Positions 46,895 through 56,105 of a stretch of 64,000 nucleotides of DNA are shown here, piece by piece; within the stretch, counting starts at the first letter, position 1; the number at the start of each line of letters is the position of its first letter. Under the pieces are notes generated by a model that was not told where the DNA came from, made no database searches, and saw only the letters and a program-made list of their open reading frames with translations. Origin of the DNA: Hartmannibacter diazotrophicus (GTDB lineage: Bacteria > Pseudomonadota > Alphaproteobacteria > Rhizobiales > Pleomorphomonadaceae); assembly GCF_900231165.1 (NCBI RefSeq), contig NZ_LT960614.1:1920550-1984549 (forward strand). Direction: 5' to 3'. A program made the translations under genes and the position numbers.

Positions 46895-47332
46895 TCAGGA
46901 AAAGCCCAGTACGGCGGCCGTCAGCGCCAGATAGCGCCCGACCTTGGCGACAGTGACGAGCGCGAGAAAGATCGGGAACGGCTCGCGCAACACACCCGCG
47001 GCGACGGTGAGCGGATCGCCGATGATCGGCGCCCAACTGAGGAGCAGCGACCATTTGCCATAGCGATGATACCAGCGCTGGGCCCTGTCGAGGGCCGCCG
47101 GCCCCACGGGAAACCAGCGCCGGTCGCGGAACCGCTCGATACCGCGTCCGAGCAGCCAGTTGACGACGGAGCCGAGCACATTGCCGACGCTGGCGGCAAG
47201 AACGAGAACCCAGACGGGATGAGAACCCGCGAGCAGCAGACCGGCCAGCGCCGCCTCCGACTGCATCGGCAGGATCGTCGCGGCGATCAGCGCGGACAGG
47301 AACAAACCCGAATAGACGGCAAGATCGGTCAT
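46895..47332 (-). CDS. YqaA/DedA-like VTT domain membrane protein
   Basis: A 145-residue protein with four or five hydrophobic helices. SEAALAGLLLAG, SVGNVLGSVVNWLLGRGIERF and LLSWAPIIGDPLTVAAGVLREPFPIFL are the SNARE-associated/VTT domain of the YqaA branch, related to DedA lipid scramblases. The start at MTDLAVYSG forms an ATGA overlap with the preceding MFS gene, so translation is coupled; an in-frame ATG five codons earlier exists. Its linkage to a metal exporter is notable. Confidence 0.82.
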   Translation of the reverse strand: MTDLAVYSGLFLSALIAATILPMQSEAALAGLLLAGSHPVWVLVLAASVGNVLGSVVNWLLGRGIERFRDRRWFPVGPAALDRAQRWYHRYGKWSLLLSWAPIIGDPLTVAAGVLREPFPIFLALVTVAKVGRYLALTAAVLGFS

Positions 47333-48651
47333 TGCAGGCGTGGCCATTCCGGATGATGGCTGTCGATGACGAAGCTGTGGCGGTGACGGTGGCCGTCCCC
47401 GACCGGCACCGCGTCCGCAAGATGCGGATGGTTGGGCGCAAGCGTCGCATGGATATGCTCAAGCTCATCGGGATCGTTGGCGGGCCAAAGGCGGGTGGCA
47501 GCGATTGCCGCGACGGATGCGATTGATCCAAGCACGGCGAACGTGACCGGCATCCCGGCCTTTGCGCCAAGCCAGCCGGCGAGCGGATAGGTGATCAGCC
47601 AGCAGGCATGCGACAGCGCGAACTGCGCGGCAAAGAGCGCCGGCCGGTCCTGCGAATGGGAGGATCGCCTGAGGAGGCGCCCCGACGGTGTCTGCGCCAG
47701 GGAGTAGCCGAGGCCGAGAAAGAGCCAGAGCGGCAGCAGAGCCAGGTAGTTGGTAGCGGCAAGCCCGATGAACAGTCCCGCGATGAGAACGGTGGCGCCG
47801 GCAAGCATCGCCTGGCGGTCCGGGATGTTCTCCAGGAGGCGCGGCAACAACAGGGCGGCCAGCATGGACCCTGCGCCGAAGGCGGCCAGAGCCAGGGCCG
47901 TTGCCCGCTGGTCGAGATCGAAGTTCGACTGGACCAGAACGACCGTGTTAACGATCACCATGGAACCGGCGGCCGAAACGGCAAGGCTGAGGGCAAAGAG
48001 GCCGCGCAGGCGCGGCGTGGCGAGATAGATGCGCAGGCCGCGCGTGGTGCGGTCGTAGATGCCGCGTCGCTCGGATGGCGTCGGGCTTGGCAGCACGACC
48101 GAAACGACGAGCATTGCCGATGCGAGGAACCCGATCACCGTTCCGCCGAAGAGGCTATGGAAGCTGATGACGCTCAGGAGCGCGGCCGCAATCATGGGGC
48201 TGACGACGCTTTCAAGGTCATAGGCAAGGCGCGAGAGCGACAGTGCCCGGGTGTAGTCCTTTTCCTCGGCAAGGACATCGGGGATCGTCGCCTGAAAGGT
48301 CGGCGTGAAGGCGGCAGACGCGGATTGCAGGACGAAGATCAGCACATAGACCTGCCAGATCTGCGTCACGAAGGGCAGCATCAGCGCCACCCCCGCTCGG
48401 ACCAGATCGAGGCTGACCAGCATGGTCCGGCGGGGAAGCTGTTCGGCAAAGGCGGCGGCAACCGGCGCGACGCCGACATAGGCGATCATCTTGATGGCGA
48501 GCGCCGTGCCGAGCACGACGCCGGCCTCGGCCCCGGCAAGGTCGTAGGCGAGGAGACCGAGCGCTACGGTCGCAAGGCCCGTGCCGACAAGCGCGATGAC
48601 CTGCGCGAAAAACAGATGGCGATAAATACGGTTGGCCAGCACTTCGAGCAC
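47329..48651 (-). CDS. MFS exporter with His-rich C-terminus (NreB-like)
   Basis: A 440-residue major facilitator starting MLEVLANRIYRHLFFAQVIAL, with twelve helices. The last 45 residues form a hydrophilic tail with many histidines (HIHATLAPNHPH and GDGHRHRHSF). This layout, and segments such as ALSLSRLAYDLESVVSPM, resemble NreB/NrsD-type nickel (and cobalt) exporters. Metal export is inferred from the tail and resemblance. It is divergent from the copper cluster and translationally coupled to the VTT gene. Confidence 0.8.
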   Translation of the reverse strand: MLEVLANRIYRHLFFAQVIALVGTGLATVALGLLAYDLAGAEAGVVLGTALAIKMIAYVGVAPVAAAFAEQLPRRTMLVSLDLVRAGVALMLPFVTQIWQVYVLIFVLQSASAAFTPTFQATIPDVLAEEKDYTRALSLSRLAYDLESVVSPMIAAALLSVISFHSLFGGTVIGFLASAMLVVSVVLPSPTPSERRGIYDRTTRGLRIYLATPRLRGLFALSLAVSAAGSMVIVNTVVLVQSNFDLDQRATALALAAFGAGSMLAALLLPRLLENIPDRQAMLAGATVLIAGLFIGLAATNYLALLPLWLFLGLGYSLAQTPSGRLLRRSSHSQDRPALFAAQFALSHACWLITYPLAGWLGAKAGMPVTFAVLGSIASVAAIAATRLWPANDPDELEHIHATLAPNHPHLADAVPVGDGHRHRHSFVIDSHHPEWPRLQ

Positions 48652-48844
48652 GGCATCGGTCCGGTCTGATCATGAGGGCGCCGAAACGGTCGACATCGGC
48701 CATATTGGATATCCGGACAAACCGCAATTGGCGTTCCTGGCGACCTCAGGTACAGGTTGCCGGGAATGGTGATCAGGACCGAATGGAATCAGATGTCGCC
48801 AGCGATGGCCGGCCCGCTTCATTCCGGCCACGCGGAAAATCCGC
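48652..48844. other. divergent interval between the NreB-like and copper genes
   Basis: No gene is supported. It holds the promoter of the MFS exporter, while the adjoining 48845-48875 site directs transcription of the copper cluster. Confidence 0.4.
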
Positions 48845-48875
48845 TTGACCTTTCTGTAACTGGAATGTTCATCAT
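48845..48875 (+). promoter_or_regulatory. MerR-family (CueR/HmrR-type) copper promoter
   Basis: TTGACC (48845-48850) and CATCAT (48870-48875) are separated by 19 bases, the over-long spacing typical of MerR-controlled promoters. Within the spacer region ACCTTTC (48848-48854) and GGAATGT (48862-48868) form an imperfect dyad, each one base off the canonical copper half-sites ACCTTCC and GGAAGGT. It lies 75 bases before the first copper gene. Confidence 0.65.
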
Positions 48876-48950
48876 CCGCGAAACGGAGAAGGGACGCTCA
48901 GCGCCACCCTTTTCACCAGGCCAGCCATCACCCGTCCGGAGTGACCGTTT

Positions 48951-49292
48951 TTGATTGCGCGCATCGTCCTGCTGGCGCTTCTCGCTGTGAGCCTGATCGT
49001 CGGCCCCATTGTCGGGGGCGGGGCGATGGCTCGGGAAATGTGCGCTGTCACGATGGAAGAATGCGCACTGCCGATGGACCATTCCGCGGCAGAGAAAGAC
49101 GGAGCCCGTGACAAGGCTCCCGGCAAGGCTCATGCCGGGTTGCAAGACTGCTGTTCCCAGGGCTGCATGACGGCAACCGTTCCCACGCGCGATCATCGAC
49201 TGGGCGGGGAGCCTCCGGCACGGGTCTTCGCCTTCGAGATCGCCCAATCGGTCACGGGCCGGTCTGTGCCGCCGCAGCGCGATCCTCCCTGA
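48951..49292 (+). CDS. small exported Cys/Met-containing protein heading the copper cluster
   Basis: A 113-residue protein with a TTG start, nine bases after GGAG. It has a signal peptide or anchor in residues 1-26 (ARIVLLALLAVSLIVG), followed by REMCAVTMEECALPMDH and LQDCCSQGCMT, with five cysteines in the exported part. Cysteine and methionine spacing suggests copper binding in the periplasm. No family was recognised. It follows a CueR-type promoter and precedes the multicopper oxidase, so it is probably the first gene of the operon. Confidence 0.6.
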   Translation: MIARIVLLALLAVSLIVGPIVGGGAMAREMCAVTMEECALPMDHSAAEKDGARDKAPGKAHAGLQDCCSQGCMTATVPTRDHRLGGEPPARVFAFEIAQSVTGRSVPPQRDPP

Positions 49293-49393
49293 AATCCAGA
49301 CGATGGTCTCAACGCCTCCGGGGCACCGGAAAGGCAGGATTTCATCAAGGCCTCGACGCAAGGACGTCCTGTGGCCGCAAAGGATCAAACAGC

Positions 49394-50902
49394 ATGAACC
49401 GCAGAGATTTCATGAAGGCCGCCCTCGCGGGTGTGGCCGCCGGACCTATTTCATTTTCCGCAAGCGCCCTTGCCGCGAATGCGCAAACCCTCACGATCGG
49501 CACCCGGACCATCGAGGTGGGCGGCAGGGCTGCAACCGTCTATTCGCTTCTCGGCCCGGACGGTCGGCCCGGCCTGACGCTCGACGCCGGAGCGCAGTTC
49601 GACGTCGCGCTTCGCAACGGGCTTTCCGAGCGTACCATGATCCACTGGCATGGACTGACGCCGCCCTTCGAGCAGGACGGCGTTCCGGACCTGCCCAAGC
49701 CGATGCTGGAGCCGGGCGAGACGCGGGACTACAATTTTCCCGTGGGCGAGGGGGGCACCTACTGGATGCACGCCCATACGCTCCAGGAACAGAATCTTCT
49801 GGCCGCGCCTCTGGTCGTGCGCACGGCGGAGGACAGGGCGGCGGACGAACAGGAGGTCGTCGTCCTGCTGCACGACTTCTCCTTCACGCCGGCCGAAGAA
49901 CTCCTCGGCAAGCTGAAGGGTTCTTCCGGCGCGGCAATGCCGATGGCCGGGGCGATGGATCATGGCGGCCAGCAGAACGGCATGGGCATGATGGGCAACA
50001 TGCCCATGGACGGCTCCGCCATGAACCATGCCATGGGACAGGGCATGGCGGGCGGCATGATGGGCATGGCCGGCGGCATGGGTCACATGGCCATGGGCGA
50101 CATGGACCTCAACGACATCGAGTACGACGCCTATCTTGCCAACGACCGGACGCTGGATGATCCGGAGGTCGTTCAGGTCGACCGAAACGGAACCGTCCGG
50201 CTGAGGATCATCAACGGAGCGGCATCGACAGCCTTCACGATCGATCTAGGGAGCCTGGACGGCACGCTGATCGCCGTCGACGGACAGCCGGTCGTTCCCG
50301 TTTCCGGTCGCCGGATTCCTCTTACCATGTCCCAGCGCGCCGACATTCGCGTCAGGATTCCAGCCGCTGGCGGGGCATTCCCGATCCTCGCACTGCGCGA
50401 AGGCGCTGCGGAAAGAACCGGCATCGTCCTCGCAACGGCAGGAGCCGAGGTACACAAGCTCGACAGCCGCGGCGAACTGCTGGGTCCCGTGCTCGACCTT
50501 GAGCTGGAAAGCCGCCTCCAGGCGCTGAACCCGCTTTCCGAGCGGCCAGCCAGCCGAAGCTACATGGTTCACCTCATGGGCAACATGATGAGCTACGACT
50601 GGGCGATGGCCGGCGATGCGGACATACTGGTCCATCGCGGCGAGCGAGCCGAGGTGACGCTGATGAACATGTCCATGATGGCGCATCCGATGCACCTTCA
50701 CGGCCATCATTTCCAGGTCGTGGCGATCAACGGCAACCGCATTTCCGGCGCCATGCGCGACTCTGTTCTCGTGCCGCCGATGCAAAGCGTCACCTTCGCG
50801 GTCGATGCAAACAATCCGGGCCGATGGGCGTTCCATTGCCACCATCTCTACCACATGGCATCGGGCATGATGGGGCGGTTCGCCTACGCCGGGGTGTCGT
50901 AA
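49394..50902 (+). CDS. multicopper oxidase (CopA/CueO-like)
   Basis: A 502-residue exported oxidase. The twin-arginine signal is NRRDFMK at 2-8. Copper ligands are in MIHWHGL (84-86), YWMHAHT (126-128), HPMHLHGHHF near 431 and FHCHHLYHMASGMM near 480, covering the type 1, 2 and 3 sites. A Met/Gly/His-rich insertion at about 181-238 (MPMAGAMDH, GMGMMGNMPMDG) resembles the Met-rich copper-binding segments of CopA and CueO. It most likely oxidises Cu(I) in the periplasm. It lies about 100 bases downstream of the small lead gene. Confidence 0.92.
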   Translation: MNRRDFMKAALAGVAAGPISFSASALAANAQTLTIGTRTIEVGGRAATVYSLLGPDGRPGLTLDAGAQFDVALRNGLSERTMIHWHGLTPPFEQDGVPDLPKPMLEPGETRDYNFPVGEGGTYWMHAHTLQEQNLLAAPLVVRTAEDRAADEQEVVVLLHDFSFTPAEELLGKLKGSSGAAMPMAGAMDHGGQQNGMGMMGNMPMDGSAMNHAMGQGMAGGMMGMAGGMGHMAMGDMDLNDIEYDAYLANDRTLDDPEVVQVDRNGTVRLRIINGAASTAFTIDLGSLDGTLIAVDGQPVVPVSGRRIPLTMSQRADIRVRIPAAGGAFPILALREGAAERTGIVLATAGAEVHKLDSRGELLGPVLDLELESRLQALNPLSERPASRSYMVHLMGNMMSYDWAMAGDADILVHRGERAEVTLMNMSMMAHPMHLHGHHFQVVAINGNRISGAMRDSVLVPPMQSVTFAVDANNPGRWAFHCHHLYHMASGMMGRFAYAGVS

Positions 50903-51031
50903 GCCCGAATCTGCGGACGCGCTCTGCCGGACGTTGTCCGCCGGCAGGGCGCCTCCGCTGGATCGTGCCGCCGCGCGTTCCATATGCGCAGGAGCGGCAA
51001 GACGAATTCCAAAGACCGAGGGAGGCACGCA

Positions 51032-53395
51032 ATGGCCGACCATCACGATCACGCAGCGCACGCCGGGCATCATGCTCATTCCATGGGCCCGGCAGAGAAT
51101 GGCGCCACCGTCCGCGATCCGGTTTGCGGCATGGCCGTCGACCCCGCAACCGCAGAGCACCGTCACGAGCACGAGGGGCAGACCCACTATTTCTGTTCCC
51201 AAGGCTGCCATGACAAGTTCGTCGCCGATCCCGGCAAGTACCTGACGCCGAAACCGGAAAGCCCGAAGGCGCCGAAGGGCACCAAATACACCTGTCCGAT
51301 GCATCCTCAGATCATCCGCGACGAGCCGGGAAGTTGCCCGATCTGCGGCATGGCTCTGGAGCCGATGGGCGTGCCGGCGGAGGATGAAGGGCCGAGCCCC
51401 GAGCTCATCGACTTTACCCGGCGCTTCTGGGTCAGCGCGGCCCTGTCCGTTCCTCTCCTCGTCCTCACGATGGGCATGGTCTTCGGCCTGCCGATCCGCG
51501 AATGGATCGGCGAGCGGTATGCCGTCTGGATCGAACTGATCCTGGCAACGCCGGTCGTGCTTTGGGCCGCGATACCCTTCTTCGAGCGCGCCTGGGCCTC
51601 TATTCTCAACCGCAGTCCCAACATGTGGACCCTCATCGGCCTCGGCGTCGGCGCGGCCTATGCCTACAGCGTCGTCGCGACCCTTCTTCCCTCGATCTTT
51701 CCGCCATCCTTCCGCGGCGAACACGGCACGGTGCCGGTCTATTTCGAGGCGGCCGCCGTCATCATCGCCCTGGTCTTCCTTGGGCAGGTTCTGGAACTTC
51801 GCGCCCGGGAGCGGACCGGCTCGGCGATCCGGGCGCTACTTGACCTTGCCCCCAAGACCGCAAGGCGCATTGCCGAGGACGGTTCCGAGACGGACGTTCC
51901 CCTGGACGAGGTCTCCCTGGGCGACCGGCTGCGCGTTCGGCCGGGAGACAGCGTGCCCGTCGACGGTGTCGTCATCGAAGGCCGCACATCCATCGACGAA
52001 TCGATGATCACCGGCGAGCCCGTTCCCGTGGAAAAATCCGAAGGGGATCCCGTCACCGGCGGCACGCTCAACCGCAACGGAACCCTCGTCATCCGCGCCG
52101 ACAAGGTCGGTTCGGACACCATGCTGTCGCAGATCGTCGACATGGTCGCCAAGGCGCAGCGGTCGCGGGCGCCGATCCAGGGGCTTGCCGACACGGTCTC
52201 CAGTTACTTCGTGCCGACCGTCGTTGCAGTCGCTGTGTTGTCCTTCGTCGTCTGGGCGCTGGTCGGCCCCAGCCCGTCGATGACCTACGCCATTGTCGCC
52301 GCCGTCTCCGTCCTGATCATCGCGTGCCCCTGTGCCCTTGGGCTGGCCACGCCGATGTCGATCATGACGGCGACCGGGCGCGGCGCTCAGGCCGGCGTCC
52401 TGATCAAGGACGCCGAGGCGCTGGAACGCTTTGCCCATGTCGATACTCTGATCGTCGACAAGACCGGCACGCTGACGGAGGGAAAGCCGAAACTGACGGA
52501 TGTCATCGCCTTCGACGGGCATGACGAAGCCGAAATCCTGTCGCTGGCGGCAAGCCTTGAACGAGGCTCCGAGCATCCCCTTGCCGAGGCCATCGTCGAC
52601 GGCGCCGCCGACCGCGGCGCGGACGTCCGCCAGGCGACGGATTTCGAGGCCATCACGGGCAAGGGGGTGAAGGGCCGGGTCGGGGGCCGCGACGTTGCTC
52701 TCGGCAATGCCGCCATGATGGCGTCGCTGAACGCGAAGGATCACGAGGCCGCCGAGCGGGCCGACGCCCTGCGCGCGGAAGGCAAGACCGCGATGTTCAT
52801 TGCGGTCGACGGGCGGATCGCCGGTCTCGTTGCCGTCGCCGACCCGATCAAGCCGACGACGGCGGAAGCGATCCGCCATCTCCACGAGAGCGGACTGAAG
52901 ATCATCATGGCGACCGGCGACAACGAGGTGACGGCACGGGCGGTTGCCGAGAAGCTCGGGATCGATGAAATCCGCGCGGATGTGCTGCCGGAGGGCAAGC
53001 AGGCCCTGATCGAGGAAATCCGTGCCGCCGGTGGCAAAGTGGCCATGGCCGGTGACGGCGTCAACGACGCGCCGGCTCTGGCTGCGGCCGACGTCGGCAT
53101 CGCGATGGGAACCGGCGCGGATGTTGCCGTGGAAAGCGCCGGGTTCACGCTCGTCAAAGGCGATCTTACGGGGATCGTTCGTGCCCGGACGCTCTCTCAG
53201 GTAACGATCCGCAACATCAAGCAGAACCTCTTCTTCGCCTTCGCCTACAACACGGTCGGCGTTCCCATCGCCGCCGGCATTCTCTACCCGGTGTTCGGCG
53301 TCCTGCTGTCGCCCATGATTGCCGCGGCCGCCATGAGCCTCAGTTCGGTCTCCGTGATCGCCAATTCGCTTCGGCTCAGAACCATCCGCCTCTAG
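51032..53395 (+). CDS. copA: copper-exporting P1B-type ATPase with YHS domain
   Basis: A 787-residue heavy-metal ATPase. The N-terminus has a His-rich start (1-17), a YHS domain (about 29-71: DPVCGM ... [11 protein letters not shown]) and a heavy-metal-binding ribbon (about 86-113: YTCPMHPQI ... [10 protein letters not shown]) instead of classical CXXC ferredoxin-like domains. The transport motif is [13 protein letters not shown], the phosphorylation site [11 protein letters not shown], the HP motif SEHPLAEAI and the hinge [10 protein letters not shown]. It exports Cu(I) to the periplasm, where the oxidase acts. A GGGAGG site precedes the ATG. Confidence 0.94.
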   Translation: MADHHDHAAHAGHHAHSMGPAENGATVRDPVCGMAVDPATAEHRHEHEGQTHYFCSQGCHDKFVADPGKYLTPKPESPKAPKGTKYTCPMHPQIIRDEPGSCPICGMALEPMGVPAEDEGPSPELIDFTRRFWVSAALSVPLLVLTMGMVFGLPIREWIGERYAVWIELILATPVVLWAAIPFFERAWASILNRSPNMWTLIGLGVGAAYAYSVVATLLPSIFPPSFRGEHGTVPVYFEAAAVIIALVFLGQVLELRARERTGSAIRALLDLAPKTARRIAEDGSETDVPLDEVSLGDRLRVRPGDSVPVDGVVIEGRTSIDESMITGEPVPVEKSEGDPVTGGTLNRNGTLVIRADKVGSDTMLSQIVDMVAKAQRSRAPIQGLADTVSSYFVPTVVAVAVLSFVVWALVGPSPSMTYAIVAAVSVLIIACPCALGLATPMSIMTATGRGAQAGVLIKDAEALERFAHVDTLIVDKTGTLTEGKPKLTDVIAFDGHDEAEILSLAASLERGSEHPLAEAIVDGAADRGADVRQATDFEAITGKGVKGRVGGRDVALGNAAMMASLNAKDHEAAERADALRAEGKTAMFIAVDGRIAGLVAVADPIKPTTAEAIRHLHESGLKIIMATGDNEVTARAVAEKLGIDEIRADVLPEGKQALIEEIRAAGGKVAMAGDGVNDAPALAAADVGIAMGTGADVAVESAGFTLVKGDLTGIVRARTLSQVTIRNIKQNLFFAFAYNTVGVPIAAGILYPVFGVLLSPMIAAAAMSLSSVSVIANSLRLRTIRL

Positions 53396-53421
53396 ACAAG
53401 CCAAAAACGAAAAGACTGTCC

Positions 53422-53844
53422 ATGAAACGGTATTCCAAGCTCCTCGCCATCGCGGCCGTCGCTCTTGCCGTCGCGTTTGTCGTCTACCTGCGCCGTCCGT
53501 CGCCGGCAGTCGTCGCGCAAGCCGGGCCTCCGATCGTCGCGGTCAAGGTTCCGGCTCTTTCGGCCGAGGAACAGAAGGGAGAAGTGGCCTACAGGGCCTA
53601 CTGCACCAGATGCCACGGAGAGGACGGGGCAGGGCAGGATGGCGTCGCTCCGCCTCTCGTGCATCCGATCTACGAGCCGAACCACCATGGCGACCAGGCG
53701 TTCCTTCTCGCCGCCATGAACGGCGCTCGAGCCCACCACTGGCCGTTCGGCGACATGCCGCCGGTCGAAGGGGTCAAGCCGGCCGACGTTGCGGACATCG
53801 TCACCTATGTGAGAGCGCTGCAACGCGCCAATGGCATCTATTGA
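53422..53844 (+). CDS. c-type cytochrome
   Basis: A 140-residue monoheme cytochrome. An N-terminal helix at about 5-23 anchors or exports it, the heme site is YCTRCHGEDGAGQDG (about 60-64), and the likely axial methionine is in FGDMPPV before the C-terminal helix ADIVTYVRAL. It follows copA by 26 bases and likely shares its message. A role as electron acceptor for the oxidase or in copper-related respiration is inference. Confidence 0.88.
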   Translation: MKRYSKLLAIAAVALAVAFVVYLRRPSPAVVAQAGPPIVAVKVPALSAEEQKGEVAYRAYCTRCHGEDGAGQDGVAPPLVHPIYEPNHHGDQAFLLAAMNGARAHHWPFGDMPPVEGVKPADVADIVTYVRALQRANGIY

Positions 53845-54416
53845 TGCGGAGAAGCGCCACGCGCGATGGCAAGGTGATGCTCCTGGTGGTGCGCTCCTAG
53901 GGTCATGAGGCCTATGAAACCCAGACCGTGGAGTCTCTCCAGCGCCGCATCGTCTTCGGCCCGGGCGATCAGGGCAGCACCGTGGGGAATGTCCCGAACG
54001 TCATAGGTGTACCCCATCGTTCCGTTCATCGTGGCGGCATGAGCCGAAACCATGCGTCTTGCGGAGGCGGCGATTTCCGCCGGTCCGGTGATCTGGAATT
54101 CCAGTCCGTCCGGGATGGGCTTTGCGGTCACATCGGCACGAAGCGTGACATTGTTCATGTCGATGAGGTGCGCTCTGAGAGCCGGGATATCGACCTTTGT
54201 CCAGTCCGTCTCCGGATCCCGCATCAGAAGGTCGACGATCTCCTGAATGGCCGCAAAGGCGTCCTGTCCGGGCTCGCGCGGAATATCGGTCCGGTGGGGA
54301 AGGGTTGCCGCCGGCGAATGCTGATGCGTCATGTGCGCCGGGTCCATGGAACCTGATTGGGCATGCCCACCGGCGGGAACCAGCAGCAGCCCGAGCGCCA
54401 GGGCATGTTTCATCAT
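53838..54416 (-). CDS. exported His/Met-containing protein of the copper region
   Basis: A 192-residue protein with a signal peptide (MMKHALALGLLLVPAGGHA) and a His/Met-containing N-terminus (GSMDPAHMTHQHSP). The middle has PREPGQDAFAAIQEIVDLL and RAHLIDMNNVTLRAD, and the C-terminus LMTLGAHHQEHHLAIARG. No family name is certain; similar proteins accompany copper genes in alphaproteobacteria. It runs against the copper operon and its end overlaps the cytochrome stop by seven bases. Confidence 0.7.
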   Translation of the reverse strand: MMKHALALGLLLVPAGGHAQSGSMDPAHMTHQHSPAATLPHRTDIPREPGQDAFAAIQEIVDLLMRDPETDWTKVDIPALRAHLIDMNNVTLRADVTAKPIPDGLEFQITGPAEIAASARRMVSAHAATMNGTMGYTYDVRDIPHGAALIARAEDDAALERLHGLGFIGLMTLGAHHQEHHLAIARGASPHQ

Positions 54417-54473
54417 CGGTCAAACTCCATCGTCCTTGCTGATCGAGCTTGACCCATCCGCTCTCCCGCAGAC

Positions 54474-55034
54474 ATGATAGCGATCATGTATGCGGATTTA
54501 ATCGACCTCCTGGGATCGGAAAGAAGCGTTGTCCACTCCCTGAAGGAAGGCATGTACCTGTTCCATCGCGGGGATCCGGTCCGCCGTCTCTATCTCGTCG
54601 AGCAGGGCGCAATCCATCTCGTCCGCCATCAGGCGGATGGCCGGGGTCTCGTGCTCCAGCAGGCGAGTGCCGGCGACATCGTCGCCGAGGCTTCCATCTT
54701 TTCCGACGAGTATCATTGCGACGGTATTGCGCTGACCGATGTCACCATTCGCACGATCGAGAAAACGCATTTCCTGGAGTATTTCAGCTCAAATCCGCAA
54801 TTTGCCCTGTCGTGGGCAAAGCGGCTGGCTGCGAAGGTCCAGGAAGCCCGGTTGCGGGGGGAGATCCTGTCCCTCAAGACGGTGCGCGAAAGGTTGGATG
54901 CCTGGCTGGACTGGTATGGAACGCTGCCGCCAAAGGGCGAATGGCGGGAACTGGCATCTGCAATTGCCGTCAGTCCTGAAGCCCTTTATCGGGAAATTTC
55001 AAGGCGCCGCGGCAACGGACCCGCCGGCTCTTGA
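54474..55034 (+). CDS. Crp/Fnr-type transcriptional regulator, short
   Basis: A 186-residue protein. The cyclic-nucleotide-binding-like beta roll is clear (LYLVEQGAIHLVRHQADGRGLVLQQASAGDIVAEASIFSDEYHCDGIALTDV), followed by the dimerisation helix. The C-terminal helix-turn-helix is compact (GEWRELASAIAVSPEALYREISRRR). It has one cysteine in the roll and lacks an Fnr cysteine set. It is divergent from the exported His/Met protein and may regulate it, which is positional inference. Confidence 0.82.
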   Translation: MIAIMYADLIDLLGSERSVVHSLKEGMYLFHRGDPVRRLYLVEQGAIHLVRHQADGRGLVLQQASAGDIVAEASIFSDEYHCDGIALTDVTIRTIEKTHFLEYFSSNPQFALSWAKRLAAKVQEARLRGEILSLKTVRERLDAWLDWYGTLPPKGEWRELASAIAVSPEALYREISRRRGNGPAGS

Positions 55035-55079
55035 GCGAATGACCATCGGTCGGAGACCGAAATCGGCCTTCCGGCTTTT

Positions 55080-56006
55080 TCATGCGCTGCCGGCGAAGGC
55101 GTCGATCATCGGCCGGGACTTGATGAAATCCACGAAGGCCCGAAGCGGGGCCGGAAGATGGCGCCGTCCGGGATAGTAGAGAAACGGCCCGGAAAAGCTT
55201 TCGCTCCACGATGTCAGGATCGGCTCCAGGTCGCCGCTGTCGATATGAGGCCGAACGAGTTCGTCGAACAGGTGGATGACACCGCCGCCGGCAAGGGCCG
55301 TGGCGATGATGAGATCGAACGCCGCTGCGGGCTTCACAAGCAATGGCCCGGGCGAGTCCACCTTGACGATTTCCCCGTCCTTTTCGAACTCCCAGAGCGG
55401 AATGGCGCCACCGGCAAACTGTCCCCGCAGGCAGCGGTGGGACAGGAGATCCCGCGGGTGGTCGGGCCGGCCGTGACGATCCAGATAGGCGCTGGACGCG
55501 GCTGTGGTGAAGCATTGTCGGCGCGGACCGATCGGGACCGCGATCATGTCCTGCTCCAGGCGCTCGTCGTAGCGGATACCCGCCTCGCATCCGGCCGCAA
55601 GCAGATCGACGAACCCATCCTCCACCACCACGTCCAGACGGATGTCGGGATAGGCTTCGAGAAACGGCGCCACGATCGTTGGCAGGATGAAACGGGCAAC
55701 TCCCGAGGGGACATTGAGCCGGAGCGTTCCGGCCGGCTGCTCGCGAAAGCCGTTCAGAACGTCAACGGCGGCATCGATCTCGGCGAACATGGGCGCAACC
55801 GTCTCCAGGAGCCGCCGGCCGGCCTCCGTCGGCGAGACACTGCGCGTCGTCCGATTGAGCAAACGAAGGCCAAGCGTCGCTTCCAGCCGGCTGATTGCGA
55901 CACTGAGACCGGAGGCGGACACGCTGCCGGTTCGTGCGGCGCCCCGAAACCCGCCGGCTCGGGCGACGGCGATAAAGGCGGCCAGATCGTTCATGTCGAC
56001 AGTCAT
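55080..56006 (-). CDS. LysR family transcriptional regulator
   Basis: A 308-residue LTTR. The winged helix is MNDLAAFIAVARAGGFRGAARTGSVSASGLSVAISRLEATLGLRLLNRTTRSVSPTEAG-like over the first 65 residues, joined to a periplasmic-binding-type effector domain. The effector is unknown. It is divergent from the aldo/keto reductase gene with 99 bases between, an arrangement that usually means the regulator controls its neighbour. Confidence 0.9.
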   Translation of the reverse strand: MTVDMNDLAAFIAVARAGGFRGAARTGSVSASGLSVAISRLEATLGLRLLNRTTRSVSPTEAGRRLLETVAPMFAEIDAAVDVLNGFREQPAGTLRLNVPSGVARFILPTIVAPFLEAYPDIRLDVVVEDGFVDLLAAGCEAGIRYDERLEQDMIAVPIGPRRQCFTTAASSAYLDRHGRPDHPRDLLSHRCLRGQFAGGAIPLWEFEKDGEIVKVDSPGPLLVKPAAAFDLIIATALAGGGVIHLFDELVRPHIDSGDLEPILTSWSESFSGPFLYYPGRRHLPAPLRAFVDFIKSRPMIDAFAGSA

Positions 56007-56105
56007 TGTTTTAGCTCATGCACAGCCCGTTACGATTGTTGCTGATTATATAGCAGAGGGACGAGGGCCATATCGATTTCCGGAAACAGACAACAGGAGA
56101 TCGAA

